NCBI GenBank assembly: GCA_002708825.1
Contig: PAPF01000007.1
Span: 376,776-440,775 of the forward strand
Length of the DNA: 64,000 nucleotides
Reading direction: 5' to 3'
Origin: Phyllobacteriaceae bacterium
Lineage (GTDB): Bacteria; Pseudomonadota; Alphaproteobacteria; Rhizobiales; Rhizobiaceae
A program made the translations under genes and the position numbers. Within the stretch, counting starts at the first letter, position 1, and each line of letters begins with the position of its first letter. Of the stretch, positions 53,109-61,810 are shown piece after piece. The notes beneath the pieces were generated by a model, which saw nothing but the letters and a program-made list of their open reading frames with translations, searched no databases and was not told where the DNA came from.

Positions 53109-53987
53109 TCACGCGAGCGGTTGTCCCAGCCGTCCGGCGAGATCCTGGATGAACTGCCAGGCGACACGGCCCGAACGGCCGCCACGCGTGACGGCCCATT
53201 CCAGCGCCTGCGCCCTCAGCGCGTCGGGTTCGATGTCGAGATCGAAATGCCCGGCATAGCCATTGACCATGTCGAGATAATCGTCCTGCGAGCATTTGTG
53301 GAAACCGAGCCAAAGGCCGAAGCGGTCCGACAGCGAGACCTTTTCCTCCACCGCCTCGCCCGGATTGATCGCGGTGGACCGCTCGTTGTCGATCATGTCG
53401 CGCGGCAGCAGGTGACGGCGGTTGGATGTCGCATAGAAGATGATGTTGTCCGGCCGGCCCTCGACGCCACCCTCCAGCGCCGCCTTGAGCGACTTGTAGG
53501 ACGTGTCGTCATGGTCGAAGGAAAGGTCGTCGCAGAACAGGATCACGCGCACCGGCGCTTCCTTCAGCAGTGACATCAGGCGCGGCAGCGTGTCGATGTC
53601 CTCGCGATGGATCTCGACCAGTTTCAGCGCCGGTCCGATCACGTCAGTCCGTGCCTGCGCCGCGACCGCATGGGCGGCCTTGACCAGTGACGACTTGCCC
53701 ATGCCGCGCGCGCCCCAGAGCAGGACGTTATTGGCCGGCAGTCCGTCGGCGAAGCGTTCGGTATTGGCGACGAGAATGTCGCGCACCCGGTCGACACCCT
53801 TGATGAGCCCGATGTCGACACGGTTGACGCGCACGACGGGTGCAAGGGTGCCGGTTTCCGGCTCCCAGACGAAACAGCCGGCGGCGGCGAAATCGGGCGC
53901 CGGGGCAGGGCGGGGCTTGAGGCTCTCGACGGCCTCGGCGAGCCGGTCGAGTCGGGCGGCGATCTCATCGAGCGATATGCGGGTCAT
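53109..53987 (-). CDS. DUF815-family AAA+-like ATPase
   Basis: A 292-residue predicted ATP-binding protein of unknown function. The Walker A is LLWGARGMGKSSLVKA, the Walker B ILFCDDLSFDHDD, and the family ending is GGRSGRVAWQFIQDLAGRLG. The N-terminal ~35 residues are a helical segment (LDEIAARLDRLAEAVESLK). It is the only minus-strand gene between argS and the phytoene-synthase-like gene. The location beside yajC is widely conserved in Rhizobiales by my recollection. Confidence 0.88.
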   Translation of the reverse strand: MTRISLDEIAARLDRLAEAVESLKPRPAPAPDFAAAGCFVWEPETGTLAPVVRVNRVDIGLIKGVDRVRDILVANTERFADGLPANNVLLWGARGMGKSSLVKAAHAVAAQARTDVIGPALKLVEIHREDIDTLPRLMSLLKEAPVRVILFCDDLSFDHDDTSYKSLKAALEGGVEGRPDNIIFYATSNRRHLLPRDMIDNERSTAINPGEAVEEKVSLSDRFGLWLGFHKCSQDDYLDMVNGYAGHFDLDIEPDALRAQALEWAVTRGGRSGRVAWQFIQDLAGRLGQPLA

Positions 53988-54151
53988 GGGTCCTCCGTTC
54001 GGTCATGAGCCCGTAGCATGGCCGGTGACGCCGGAAAAGCGTCCGGGCAGTGCCGGTCGCAGTTGCATTGGGGGCCTGAACCACTATATTCCGCGCCAGT
54101 TTGCCATGCGGGATTCGACCCGCCTTCTCTCGTTTTCGCAGGAGTTTCCCG

Positions 54152-54493
54152 ATGTTCGTCACCCCGGCATTCGCCCAGTCCGCCGCCCCCGCCGGCGGCG
54201 CCGACATTTTCATGAGCATCCTGCCGTTCATCCTGATATTCGTGATCATGTATTTCCTCATCATCCGGCCGCAGCGCCAGCAGATGAAGAAGCGTGAGGA
54301 AATGCTTTCCGCGGTCCGCCGTGGCGACACGGTCATCACGAGCGGCGGTATCATCGGAAAGGTTGTCAAGGCCGAGGACGCCGAACTCGACGTCGAGATC
54401 GCCCAGGGCGTGAAGGTGCGCGTCCTGCGCGCCATGATCGCCGATGTGCGGGTGAAGGGCGAACCGATCGCCAACCAGAACGAAAAAGCCTGA
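54152..54493 (+). CDS. yajC: Preprotein translocase subunit YajC
   Basis: A 113-residue single-helix membrane protein associated with SecDF. The helix is MSILPFILIFVIMYFLIIRPQRQQMKKREEML; the cytoplasmic domain includes GDTVITSGGIIGKVVKA. AGGAG lies seven bases before the ATG at 54152; the track extension is upstream of that site. SecDF follows after 56 bp. Confidence 0.95.
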   Translation: MFVTPAFAQSAAPAGGADIFMSILPFILIFVIMYFLIIRPQRQQMKKREEMLSAVRRGDTVITSGGIIGKVVKAEDAELDVEIAQGVKVRVLRAMIADVRVKGEPIANQNEKA

Positions 54494-54549
54494 CGAGGCG
54501 CGGCCCGGTTTCCCGGGCTGGCCGACCGCAGCCGGAAACGGACTGATCC

Positions 54550-57102
54550 ATGCTCTATTTCACGCGTTGGAAAACCATTCTCATCTGGCTGTCGGTGCTC
54601 GCCGGCCTGGTCTTCGCCGCGCCGAACCTTTTCTCCCAGTCGACGCTCGGCGCGCTGCCCGACTGGATGCCCAAGCAGCAGATGACGCTCGGCCTCGACC
54701 TCCAGGGCGGATCGCACATCCTTTTGCGGATCGAGCGCGACGACATCGTCAAGGACCGGCTGGAGGCGACGCGTGACGAAATCCGCCGCCTGCTGCGTGA
54801 GGAAAGCATCGGCTACACCGGGCTCACCGGGTCGGGGCGCAACGTTCAGGTGCGGATCCGCGATGCTCAGCAGGTGACTGCGGCCAGGGAAGCCCTGTCG
54901 CCGCTGACCGAGCCGGTTTCGGCGGGCATGTTCGGTGGCGGCACCATTGAGGAGGTAAGCCTCGAGGAGCCCGAGCCGGGCCTTCTGCGCTTCACGCTGA
55001 CCGAGGATGGCCTCGACTATCGCACCTCGGCAGCCCTGACCCAGTCCATCGAGGTCGTCAGCCGCCGCGTCAACGAACTCGGCACCACCGAGCCCGTGAT
55101 CCAGCGCCAGGGCAACGACCGCATTCTCGTCCAGGTGCCGGGCCTTGATGATCCCCAGCGCCTGAAGGACATTCTCGGCCAGACCGCCAAGCTGACCTTC
55201 CAGATGGTGGACCAGTCCGTGCCGGTGCAGGATGCCCTTGAGGGGCGCCCGCCTGCCGGCACCACGATCATGTATTCCAATGACGATCCGCCGGTCCCCT
55301 ACCTGATCGAGGACCGGGTCATCGTTTCCGGCGAAAACCTTGTCGACGCGCAGCCGACCTTCGACCAGCGCACCTCCGAACCCGTCGTCTCGTTCCGCTT
55401 CGACACCAAGGGCGCGCAGCGCTTCGGCCAAGCCACCCAGCAGAATGTCGGCCGCCTCTTCGCCATCATCCTTGACCAGCGTGTGATTTCCGCTCCGGTC
55501 ATCCGTGAGCCGATCCTGGGTGGCTCCGGCCAGATATCGGGCTCCTTCACGGCGCAATCGGCCAATGACCTCGCGGTGCTGCTGCGTGCCGGCGCGCTGC
55601 CCGCCACCCTGACCATTATCGAGGAGCGCACGGTCGGTCCGGGCCTGGGCGCGGATTCCGTCGCCGCCGGCCAGTTGGCGGCCATGATCGGCGCGGTGCT
55701 CGTCCTTGTCTTCATGGTGCTTGCCTACGGCCTTCTCGGCGTCATCGCCAACATCGCGCTCATCGCCAACATCGCCATGATCGTTGCGCTTCTGTCCGTG
55801 CTTGGAGCGACACTCACGTTGCCGGGCATTGCGGGTATCGTGCTGACCGTCGGCATGGCCGTGGACTCCAACGTGCTCATCTACGAGCGCATACGCGAGG
55901 AGCGTCGCAACGGCCGCTCGGTGATACAGGCCATCGACGCCGGGTTCTCCCGTGCCATGGCGACCATCATCGACGCCAACGTGACGACCCTGATCGCCGC
56001 GGTGATCCTGTTCTACCTCGGCACGGGCCCCGTGCGCGGCTTCGCCGTGACACTGGCCATCGGCATCCTGACCACGGTCTTCACCGCCTTCACCTTCACC
56101 CGCTGGATGATCGCCGCCTATGTGCGCAGCCAGCGGCCCAAGGAGTTGCCGGGTGCGCTTGTCCACCTGGTTCCGGCCGGCACGAAGATCCCGTTCATGT
56201 GGTTGCGCCGCGCGACGTTCAGCCTTTCGGCGCTTGCCGCCATTGGCGCCCTCGCGCTGTTCGTCACCGTCAACATGAATTACGGCATCGACTTCAAGGG
56301 CGGGTCCCTCATCGAGATCAAGTCCCGTGAAGGCGTGGCCGACATCTCCGATATTCGCGGCCGCCTTGGCGAACTCAATCTCGGCGACGTCCAGGTACAG
56401 GAGTTCGGCGACCCCTCGGAAGTGCTGATCCGCGTCGAGGCGCAGGGCGGCGGCGAGAATGCCGAGCAGAGCGTGATCGCCAAGGTGCGCGACGAACTGG
56501 AGGAGGCCTACGAATTCCGCCGGGTGGAAGTGGTCGGGCCGACCGTGTCGGGCGAACTGGCGCGGGCAGGAACGCTTGGCGTTCTGGCTTCCCTTGCCGC
56601 GATCCTGCTCTACATCTGGGTCCGGTTCGAATGGCAGTTCGCCGTGGGTGCCATCCTGGCGACGATGCACGACGTCATCATGACCATCGGTTTCTTCGTC
56701 ATAACGGGGATCGAGTTCAACCTGTCGTCCATTGCCGCGATCCTGACCATTGTCGGCTATTCGCTGAACGATACGGTCGTCGTTTATGACCGTGTGCGCG
56801 AGAACCTGCGACGATATCGCAAGATGCCCTTGCCGCAACTGCTCGACATGAGCATGAACGACACGCTGGCGCGCACCGTGATGACATCGGTGACAACGCT
56901 TCTGGCCCTGATCGCGCTCTTCGCGTTCGGCGGCGAGGTCATCCAGTCGTTCACTGCGGCCATGATCTTCGGTGTCGTGATCGGCACCTACTCGTCGATC
57001 TTCATCGCCGCGCCGCTTCTCATCCTGTTCAACCTGCGTTCCGGCAGGGTCGCGAGCGAGGAGGACGGGAAGGCTGACGGCGTGGAACCGGCCAAGGGCT
57101 GA
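54550..57102 (+). CDS. secDF: Protein translocase subunit SecDF (fused)
   Basis: An 850-residue RND-family membrane protein using the proton gradient to drive late steps of Sec export. The SecD part has LGLDLQGGSHILLRIE and the conserved GMAVDSNVLIYERIREE. The SecF part follows after ~residue 545 with GIDFKGGSLIEI and GYSLNDTVVVYDRVREN. Both halves are in one open frame, so secD and secF are naturally fused, as in several Rhizobiales and Bacillus. Confidence 0.97.
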   Translation: MLYFTRWKTILIWLSVLAGLVFAAPNLFSQSTLGALPDWMPKQQMTLGLDLQGGSHILLRIERDDIVKDRLEATRDEIRRLLREESIGYTGLTGSGRNVQVRIRDAQQVTAAREALSPLTEPVSAGMFGGGTIEEVSLEEPEPGLLRFTLTEDGLDYRTSAALTQSIEVVSRRVNELGTTEPVIQRQGNDRILVQVPGLDDPQRLKDILGQTAKLTFQMVDQSVPVQDALEGRPPAGTTIMYSNDDPPVPYLIEDRVIVSGENLVDAQPTFDQRTSEPVVSFRFDTKGAQRFGQATQQNVGRLFAIILDQRVISAPVIREPILGGSGQISGSFTAQSANDLAVLLRAGALPATLTIIEERTVGPGLGADSVAAGQLAAMIGAVLVLVFMVLAYGLLGVIANIALIANIAMIVALLSVLGATLTLPGIAGIVLTVGMAVDSNVLIYERIREERRNGRSVIQAIDAGFSRAMATIIDANVTTLIAAVILFYLGTGPVRGFAVTLAIGILTTVFTAFTFTRWMIAAYVRSQRPKELPGALVHLVPAGTKIPFMWLRRATFSLSALAAIGALALFVTVNMNYGIDFKGGSLIEIKSREGVADISDIRGRLGELNLGDVQVQEFGDPSEVLIRVEAQGGGENAEQSVIAKVRDELEEAYEFRRVEVVGPTVSGELARAGTLGVLASLAAILLYIWVRFEWQFAVGAILATMHDVIMTIGFFVITGIEFNLSSIAAILTIVGYSLNDTVVVYDRVRENLRRYRKMPLPQLLDMSMNDTLARTVMTSVTTLLALIALFAFGGEVIQSFTAAMIFGVVIGTYSSIFIAAPLLILFNLRSGRVASEEDGKADGVEPAKG

Positions 57103-57105
57103 ACG

Positions 57106-57492
57106 ATGGGTTCGGGCATCCAGATGCACCAGGCGCACTTTCCCGGTCGCGCCGCCATCGATGCCTATGGCAATGGCGGATTCCGCTTCGCAGGCATGTC
57201 GCATCGCGGATCCCTGATGTGCCTGCCATCGGGAATCTATGGCTGGCAGCCGAATGATCCGGAAAACCCGACCGCGGACGATCTGAAGCGGGTTTTCGAC
57301 GAGGCCGGCGAAATCGAGATCCTGCTGGCGGGCATGGGTCCCGATCTCAAGCGGCTTCGCCCCGATCTTGCCCGCAGCCTGCGCGAGGCCGGTATCATCG
57401 CCGATGCCATGAGCACCGGCGCCGCGGTGCGAACCTACAATGTCCTGGTCGCCGAGGATCGCGCCGTCGCCGCTTTCTTCATCGCGGTCTGA
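57106..57492 (+). CDS. Mth938-like domain protein (DUF498)
   Basis: A 128-residue protein of the Mth938/NDUFAF3-like fold. Family wording is FPGRAAIDAYGNGGFRFAGM, EILLAGMGPDLKRL and MSTGAAVRTYNVLVAEDRAVAA. The mitochondrial relative NDUFAF3 is a complex I assembly factor; the bacterial role is unknown. It starts 3 bp after secDF and overlaps the next gene by one base. That next gene resembles the NDUFAF6-type squalene/phytoene synthase group, so a shared complex I assembly role is an attractive inference. Confidence 0.87.
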   Translation: MGSGIQMHQAHFPGRAAIDAYGNGGFRFAGMSHRGSLMCLPSGIYGWQPNDPENPTADDLKRVFDEAGEIEILLAGMGPDLKRLRPDLARSLREAGIIADAMSTGAAVRTYNVLVAEDRAVAAFFIAV

Positions 57493-58343
57493 TGGAAACC
57501 CCGGGAACGCCATTGCTGGAACCGTTTCTCGCCGATCTGAAGGCGGGGGACCCGGACCGCTATCTGGCGGTGCTGTATTCCCCGCCACGCAAGCGGGCCG
57601 ATCTCGCGGCCCTTTATGCCTTCAACCTGGAGATCGCGCGTATCCGCGATGCCATCCGCGAGCCGATGGCCGGCGAGATACGGCTGCAATGGTGGCGCGA
57701 TGCGCTGGCTTCGCCGGAGGCTGGCGCAGACTCGGGCCACCCGGTCGCCGAAGCCTTCGCGAAGGTCATCGAAACGCATGGCCTGCCGGCATCCGCGCTG
57801 GATGCCTATTTCGAGGCGCGGATCTTCGATCTCTACGACGATCCCATGCCGTCGATGAACGATCTTGAAGGCTATTGCGGCGAGACGGCCGGCACCATCC
57901 TGCAACTGGCGGCGACGATTCTCGACCGCGACGCCGCGACCGGGACCGGTGAGGCCGCCGGCCACGCTGCCTGCGCCCAGGCCATGACCGGTCTCATCCG
58001 CTCCATGCCGCTGCACCGAGCGCGCGGCCAGTGCTACGTTCCCGCCGAACTTCTGGCCGCCAGCGGGCTTGACCGCGAAAGCTATCTGGACACGCCCGGC
58101 ACCAGACAGGCCGCGGCCCTGGTCTCGGCGCTTCGCGCCAAGGCGCAGGAACATCTTGCCCGCGCCAGCGCCGCTGCTGGGGCCCTGCCGAAAGCCCTGC
58201 ACCCGGCCTATCTCGTGCTCGCGCCGGTGCCGGCCTATCTCAAGGCCATCGAGCGGGCCGGGGCGGCCTGTCTGGAACACACCCCCGAGATATCGGCGCT
58301 CCGCCGTTCCTGGTCCTTCCTGCGCATGGGCCTGCGCGGCTGA
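57492..58343 (+). CDS. Squalene/phytoene-synthase-family protein (NDUFAF6-like)
   Basis: A 283-residue all-helical protein of the squalene/phytoene synthase fold. YAFNLEIARIRDAI stands where true synthases carry the first Asp-rich motif, but only scattered acidic residues remain, and the second region (LEGYCGETAGTILQLA) is also reduced. This suggests a non-catalytic relative such as the complex I assembly factor NDUFAF6 rather than a carotenoid or squalene enzyme. It overlaps the Mth938-like gene (TGATG), and no other carotenoid or hopanoid gene is nearby. Confidence 0.82.
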   Translation: METPGTPLLEPFLADLKAGDPDRYLAVLYSPPRKRADLAALYAFNLEIARIRDAIREPMAGEIRLQWWRDALASPEAGADSGHPVAEAFAKVIETHGLPASALDAYFEARIFDLYDDPMPSMNDLEGYCGETAGTILQLAATILDRDAATGTGEAAGHAACAQAMTGLIRSMPLHRARGQCYVPAELLAASGLDRESYLDTPGTRQAAALVSALRAKAQEHLARASAAAGALPKALHPAYLVLAPVPAYLKAIERAGAACLEHTPEISALRRSWSFLRMGLRG

Positions 58344-58441
58344 CCACGCTGACGCTGCGTCACGAATTGACCCTTGCCCGGCGGGTTGGCACAGTCGTCT
58401 GACCGGCGCCGGACGTGGCGGCGGGTAGGGAGGAACCGGCG

Positions 58442-58861
58442 ATGAACCTGGTGGTCCTCGTCGCCATCGTCGCGGCCGGGCTTGCTGTTGTTTTCGTGGC
58501 CTTGCGGCTGTCCGGGGCCGGCAGGAGCCGCAGCCTGGACAGTGCGCAGGATGCCCTGGCACTTCTGCGCGCAGACTACCCGGACGTTCGCGACGGACCG
58601 GTATTGCGAACCGCCGATCGCGCCGCCGCCTTTGTCCTGGCGCCCTGCGGGCGCACGGGTATTGTCCGTGTCGTGGGAAGGCACGTGGCAACGCGGCTGG
58701 TCGATGAACGTGACCTGCATTCCGTGGGGTTGGAAGAGCCGGCAACGCTGCGCATCGCCTTCCGCGAGTTTGGCTGGAGCGCCATTGCCGCCCGCCTTGA
58801 AGACGCGCAGGCGGCCAGACGTCTGCTCGCGCATCTGAAGCCTGCAACGGGAGGAACCTGA
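58442..58861 (+). CDS. Single-pass membrane protein of unknown function
   Basis: A 139-residue protein with an N-terminal membrane helix (VVLVAIVAAGLAVVFVALRLSG) and a soluble cytoplasmic domain without a recognisable motif (AAAFVLAPCGRTGIVRVVGRHVATRLV). GGGAGGAA lies before the ATG at 58442. It precedes the sterol-desaturase-family gene by 3 bp, so the two are probably translated together and may act together. I do not recognise the family. Confidence 0.72.
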   Translation: MNLVVLVAIVAAGLAVVFVALRLSGAGRSRSLDSAQDALALLRADYPDVRDGPVLRTADRAAAFVLAPCGRTGIVRVVGRHVATRLVDERDLHSVGLEEPATLRIAFREFGWSAIAARLEDAQAARRLLAHLKPATGGT

Positions 58862-58864
58862 CCG

Positions 58865-59821
58865 ATGGAAACCTACGCCTTTCCCAAGGTGACGGAACTG
58901 GCGATCCCGTTGTTCATCGCGGCCGTCCTTCTGGAACTTTTCCTTGTTGCAACGAAACGGGCCAGGGGCAGCTTCAACACCGCCGACACGATGACGAGCC
59001 TCGCCATGGGCGTGGGCAACGTCGTCGCCGGCCTGCTCGTCGGATTCATCTCCATATCGGTCCTGATGTGGGTCTGGCAGTACCGCTTCTTCGATCAGGG
59101 CATGGCGCCCTGGGTCTTTGTTGTCGCGTTCCTCGTCGATGACCTGCGCTACTACTGGTACCACCGCATTGCCCATCGCGTGCGCTGGGTCTGGGCCGAA
59201 CACGTCAACCACCATTCCAGCCAGCATTACAACCTGTCCACAGCACTGCGCCAGAGCTGGACCGGCCACCTGACCGGCATGGTCATCCTGCAGGCGCCGC
59301 TCGTGCTGCTGGGCTTTCATCCTGCGCTCATTGCCTTTGTCTACGGCTTCAACCTGCTCTGGCAGTTCTGGATACACACCGAGACCATCGGGCGCATGTG
59401 GTGGCCCGTCGAACTGGTCTTCAACACGCCGTCCCATCACCGCGTCCACCATGCCACCAATCCGCGTTATCTCGATGCCAACTATGCCGGCACGCTGATC
59501 GTTTGGGACCGCCTGTTCGGCACCTTCGTCGAGGAGGTGCCCGACGATCCGCCGCGCTATGGCATCGTCCACAACCTTGCCACGTGGAACCCGGTCAAGG
59601 TGGCGTTCCACGAATGGGTGGCGATGTTCCGCGACGCCTTTGGCACGCCGGGCCTCAGCCTGCGCCAGCGCCTCGGCTACCTGTTCATGCCGCCCGGCTG
59701 GAGCCACGACGGGTCGCGCCAGGGGTCCGGCGACATCAAGGCGGATTATGTGCGCCGCAATCCTCGCGAAGCGGGAAAGCCGGGCCTGCCCGCGCTGACC
59801 CAGGCGGCGCCGGGAGAATAG
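58865..59821 (+). CDS. Sterol desaturase / fatty acid hydroxylase superfamily protein
   Basis: A 318-residue membrane di-iron oxygenase. The histidine boxes are YWYHRIAHRVRWVWAEHVNHHSSQ and, later, HTETIG and NTPSHHRVHHATNPRYLDANY, as in the superfamily that hydroxylates or desaturates sterols, fatty acids or carotenoids. Several membrane helices precede and separate the boxes. The substrate is unknown; no sterol pathway is in the window, so a lipid A, ornithine-lipid or fatty-acid substrate is as likely. The gene follows the small membrane protein by 3 bp. Confidence 0.88.
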   Translation: METYAFPKVTELAIPLFIAAVLLELFLVATKRARGSFNTADTMTSLAMGVGNVVAGLLVGFISISVLMWVWQYRFFDQGMAPWVFVVAFLVDDLRYYWYHRIAHRVRWVWAEHVNHHSSQHYNLSTALRQSWTGHLTGMVILQAPLVLLGFHPALIAFVYGFNLLWQFWIHTETIGRMWWPVELVFNTPSHHRVHHATNPRYLDANYAGTLIVWDRLFGTFVEEVPDDPPRYGIVHNLATWNPVKVAFHEWVAMFRDAFGTPGLSLRQRLGYLFMPPGWSHDGSRQGSGDIKADYVRRNPREAGKPGLPALTQAAPGE

Positions 59822-59953
59822 GAGCCTTGGCAGCACTCCAGGTGTTGTGCTGCTAACATATTGAAAATGTTCGATTAAACACACGATCTATCTTGACGGG
59901 CGGGCTATCGCATGGCGCAATCTCCATGTCAACAACGCACATGGAGGTTTCCC

Positions 59954-60226
59954 GTGAAGGTCAGTGACGGTTTCAGGAAGCAGATCGAAGGCTATGGTCT
60001 GACGACGGCCAGGATCGCCTACAGGATGCCCGATCACCGGTCCGTTCTGCAGGAATTCATCTGGCAGGAATACGATCTGTGGCCGAAATTTCCGATGCTG
60101 AAGAAATTCCTCGCTTTCTGGGAAGAGACCATCGAGGGGCCGCTTCACTCGGTCACTGTCGCCCATGCCCGGCTGATCCGGCCGGCGGAAGTGCGCGCGC
60201 TTGGCGCGGAATTCCGCCTCCACTGA
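59954..60226 (+). CDS. Usg family protein
   Basis: A 90-residue soluble protein of unknown role, widespread in Alphaproteobacteria under the name usg. The family pattern is GYGLTTARIAYRMPDHRSVLQEFIWQEYDLWPKFP and ends AEFRLH. The start is GTG at 59954: GGAGG sits six bases upstream, which is a near-ideal Shine-Dalgarno, whereas the track's ATG at 59912 lies before it. The name does not imply aspartate-semialdehyde dehydrogenase activity. The 132-bp upstream gap is AT-rich and likely holds its promoter, but I see no clear -35/-10 pair. Confidence 0.85.
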   Translation: MKVSDGFRKQIEGYGLTTARIAYRMPDHRSVLQEFIWQEYDLWPKFPMLKKFLAFWEETIEGPLHSVTVAHARLIRPAEVRALGAEFRLH

Positions 60227-60238
60227 TCCGGTTGACGG

Positions 60239-61072
60239 TCAGGCCGGCACGCCGAGGTCCTTGAAAACCGCCGCCCGCTTCTGCGCGCGCGCCTGGATGG
60301 CCTCCATCAGGTCTTCCGCGCGCAGCATCCCGCCGTTCCAGGTGGCGATGTAATCAAGCCCGTCGGCGACCGAATGGTCGCGCGAGAAGGCGAGGTTGCG
60401 CTTGATGCCGGCGATGGCCAATGGCGAGCGCGCCGCGAGCGCACCGGCCAGCAGGCGGGCTTCTTCCATCAAGGTGTCGCGGTCAGGAAAGGTGCCCGTG
60501 ACGAGGCCGATACCGCGTGCCTCGGCGCTGTCGAACCGCCGCCCGGTCAGCGCCAGTTCCGCCGCGATTCCCGGTGCGATCAGCTTGGGCAGGCGCTGCA
60601 ACGTGCCGACATCGGCGGCCATGCCGATATTGATTTCCTCGATGGCGAAGAACGCATCCTGCGACGCCAGGCGGATATCGCAGGCGGTGATCATGTCGAT
60701 CGCCCCGCCGATGCAGGCGCCGTGAATGGCCGCGATCACCGGGAAGGGGGCATGTTCCAATGCCGTGAACGTGTGTTGCAGCTTGAGGATCAGCCTGCGC
60801 AGCGTGTGGGCGGCGCGCCCCGGCTCCGCCTTCAGCATGGCGGCGATGGAATTGAAGGTGGAAAGATCCATGCCGCCGGAGAAATGGCGGCCGGCGCCGC
60901 ACAGGATCGCCGCGCGCACGCTGCCCTTGGCGGTGAGGTCTTCGATGATGCGCGGCAGGTCCTCCCAGAAATCCGGCGACATGGCATTGGCCGTGTCCGG
61001 CCGGTTCATCGTGATTTCCGCGACCGGTCCGTTCCGCTCGACGGTGAAGAAGGTGCCCTCGGCCTTGCTCAT
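60239..61072 (-). CDS. Crotonase-family protein, dienoyl-CoA-isomerase-like
   Basis: A 277-residue enoyl-CoA hydratase/isomerase superfamily protein. The oxyanion motif HGACIGGAIDMITACDIR and the segment FAIEEINIGMAADVGTLQRLP match delta(3,5)-delta(2,4)-dienoyl-CoA isomerase (ECH1): the Asp in ACDIR, the Glu in IEEIN and the Asp in AADVG are all present. It should act in beta-oxidation of unsaturated fatty acids. It converges with usg; the stops are 12 bp apart. Confidence 0.87.
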   Translation of the reverse strand: MSKAEGTFFTVERNGPVAEITMNRPDTANAMSPDFWEDLPRIIEDLTAKGSVRAAILCGAGRHFSGGMDLSTFNSIAAMLKAEPGRAAHTLRRLILKLQHTFTALEHAPFPVIAAIHGACIGGAIDMITACDIRLASQDAFFAIEEINIGMAADVGTLQRLPKLIAPGIAAELALTGRRFDSAEARGIGLVTGTFPDRDTLMEEARLLAGALAARSPLAIAGIKRNLAFSRDHSVADGLDYIATWNGGMLRAEDLMEAIQARAQKRAAVFKDLGVPA

Positions 61073-61138
61073 CCAAGTCTCCTGTCTGTCCTGGAAGGAG
61101 CATTCTCGAATGCCGGGGTCCGCATGTAAAGCAGCCGG

Positions 61139-61729
61139 TCAGCCTTGCGGATCGGGAACCGTCATGTCCGCCGGGGCCGGTTCATTCTCCTGGATGATCG
61201 TGTTGTGCGGGCTGACGGTCTCGATGCGCCAGGGAAAGCCGGTTTCCGCGTCGATCCAGTATTTCCCTTGCATCGCCATGCCGGATGGTTGCAGCACATA
61301 ATCGAGGCTGAAGAAGTGAACCTTGCGCCCGTCGAGGTCCGCATCGTAGTCGCAGGTGATGTTCGTCGCCGCATCGGCCTGGCGCCGAAGGGTTTCCATG
61401 GCCTGTGCCTGTGCCTCCTCCGACGATTCGCTCATCAGCGTCCACGTCTGGCCCTTGTCCGGTGTCGTGTAGAACCGGCCGCCTTCCCATAGTGTCATGG
61501 GTGTGCCGTCCTCGGCCATCGACATGCCGCGATTGTCCGGCAGCGTCAGCGCTTTAGACCGCATGGTCGTGTTTCCCATGATGGTCTGCACATGTTGCAG
61601 GATCGCGACCGGATGACGCACATCGGTCATGGCCGAGCGGGCATCGGCCTCGCAATCGCGCGCCAGCGCCGGATTGACAGAGAGCCAGAGCAGGCCTGCT
61701 GCAAGGAAAAGGTCGGTTCGGTTCGCCAT
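61139..61729 (-). CDS. Secreted protein of unknown function
   Basis: A 196-residue exported protein: signal peptide MANRTDLFLAAGLLWLSVNPALA, then a ~170-residue domain with two cysteines. Segments such as LDYVLQPSGMAMQGKYWIDAETGFPWRIETVS recall beta-strand-rich LolA-like proteins, but no motif is decisive. GGAG lies nine bases upstream of the ATG at 61729. It follows trmFO on the same strand after 81 bp. Confidence 0.68.
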   Translation of the reverse strand: MANRTDLFLAAGLLWLSVNPALARDCEADARSAMTDVRHPVAILQHVQTIMGNTTMRSKALTLPDNRGMSMAEDGTPMTLWEGGRFYTTPDKGQTWTLMSESSEEAQAQAMETLRRQADAATNITCDYDADLDGRKVHFFSLDYVLQPSGMAMQGKYWIDAETGFPWRIETVSPHNTIIQENEPAPADMTVPDPQG

Positions 61730-61810
61730 GGCGGGTTTCTCCGGGCACGAGTGTCCTTCGCCCACCAGCATGCCACAGCCGGCATGCTTGGCCATACCCC
61801 CGATGGCGTA

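Noticed and set aside
53965-57588. Minus-strand ORF of 1207 aa
   Set aside because: It is antisense to yajC, secDF and the Mth938-like gene, and its translation is rich in His/Gly/Arg/Asp with no domain pattern.
57492-58343. Carotenoid or hopanoid biosynthesis locus
   Set aside because: Only one synthase-like gene is present, its Asp-rich motifs look reduced, and no desaturase, cyclase or hpn genes are beside it.
59912-60226. usg start at ATG 59912
   Set aside because: GGAGG six bases before the GTG at 59954 lies inside this longer version, and the family N-terminus begins after the GTG.
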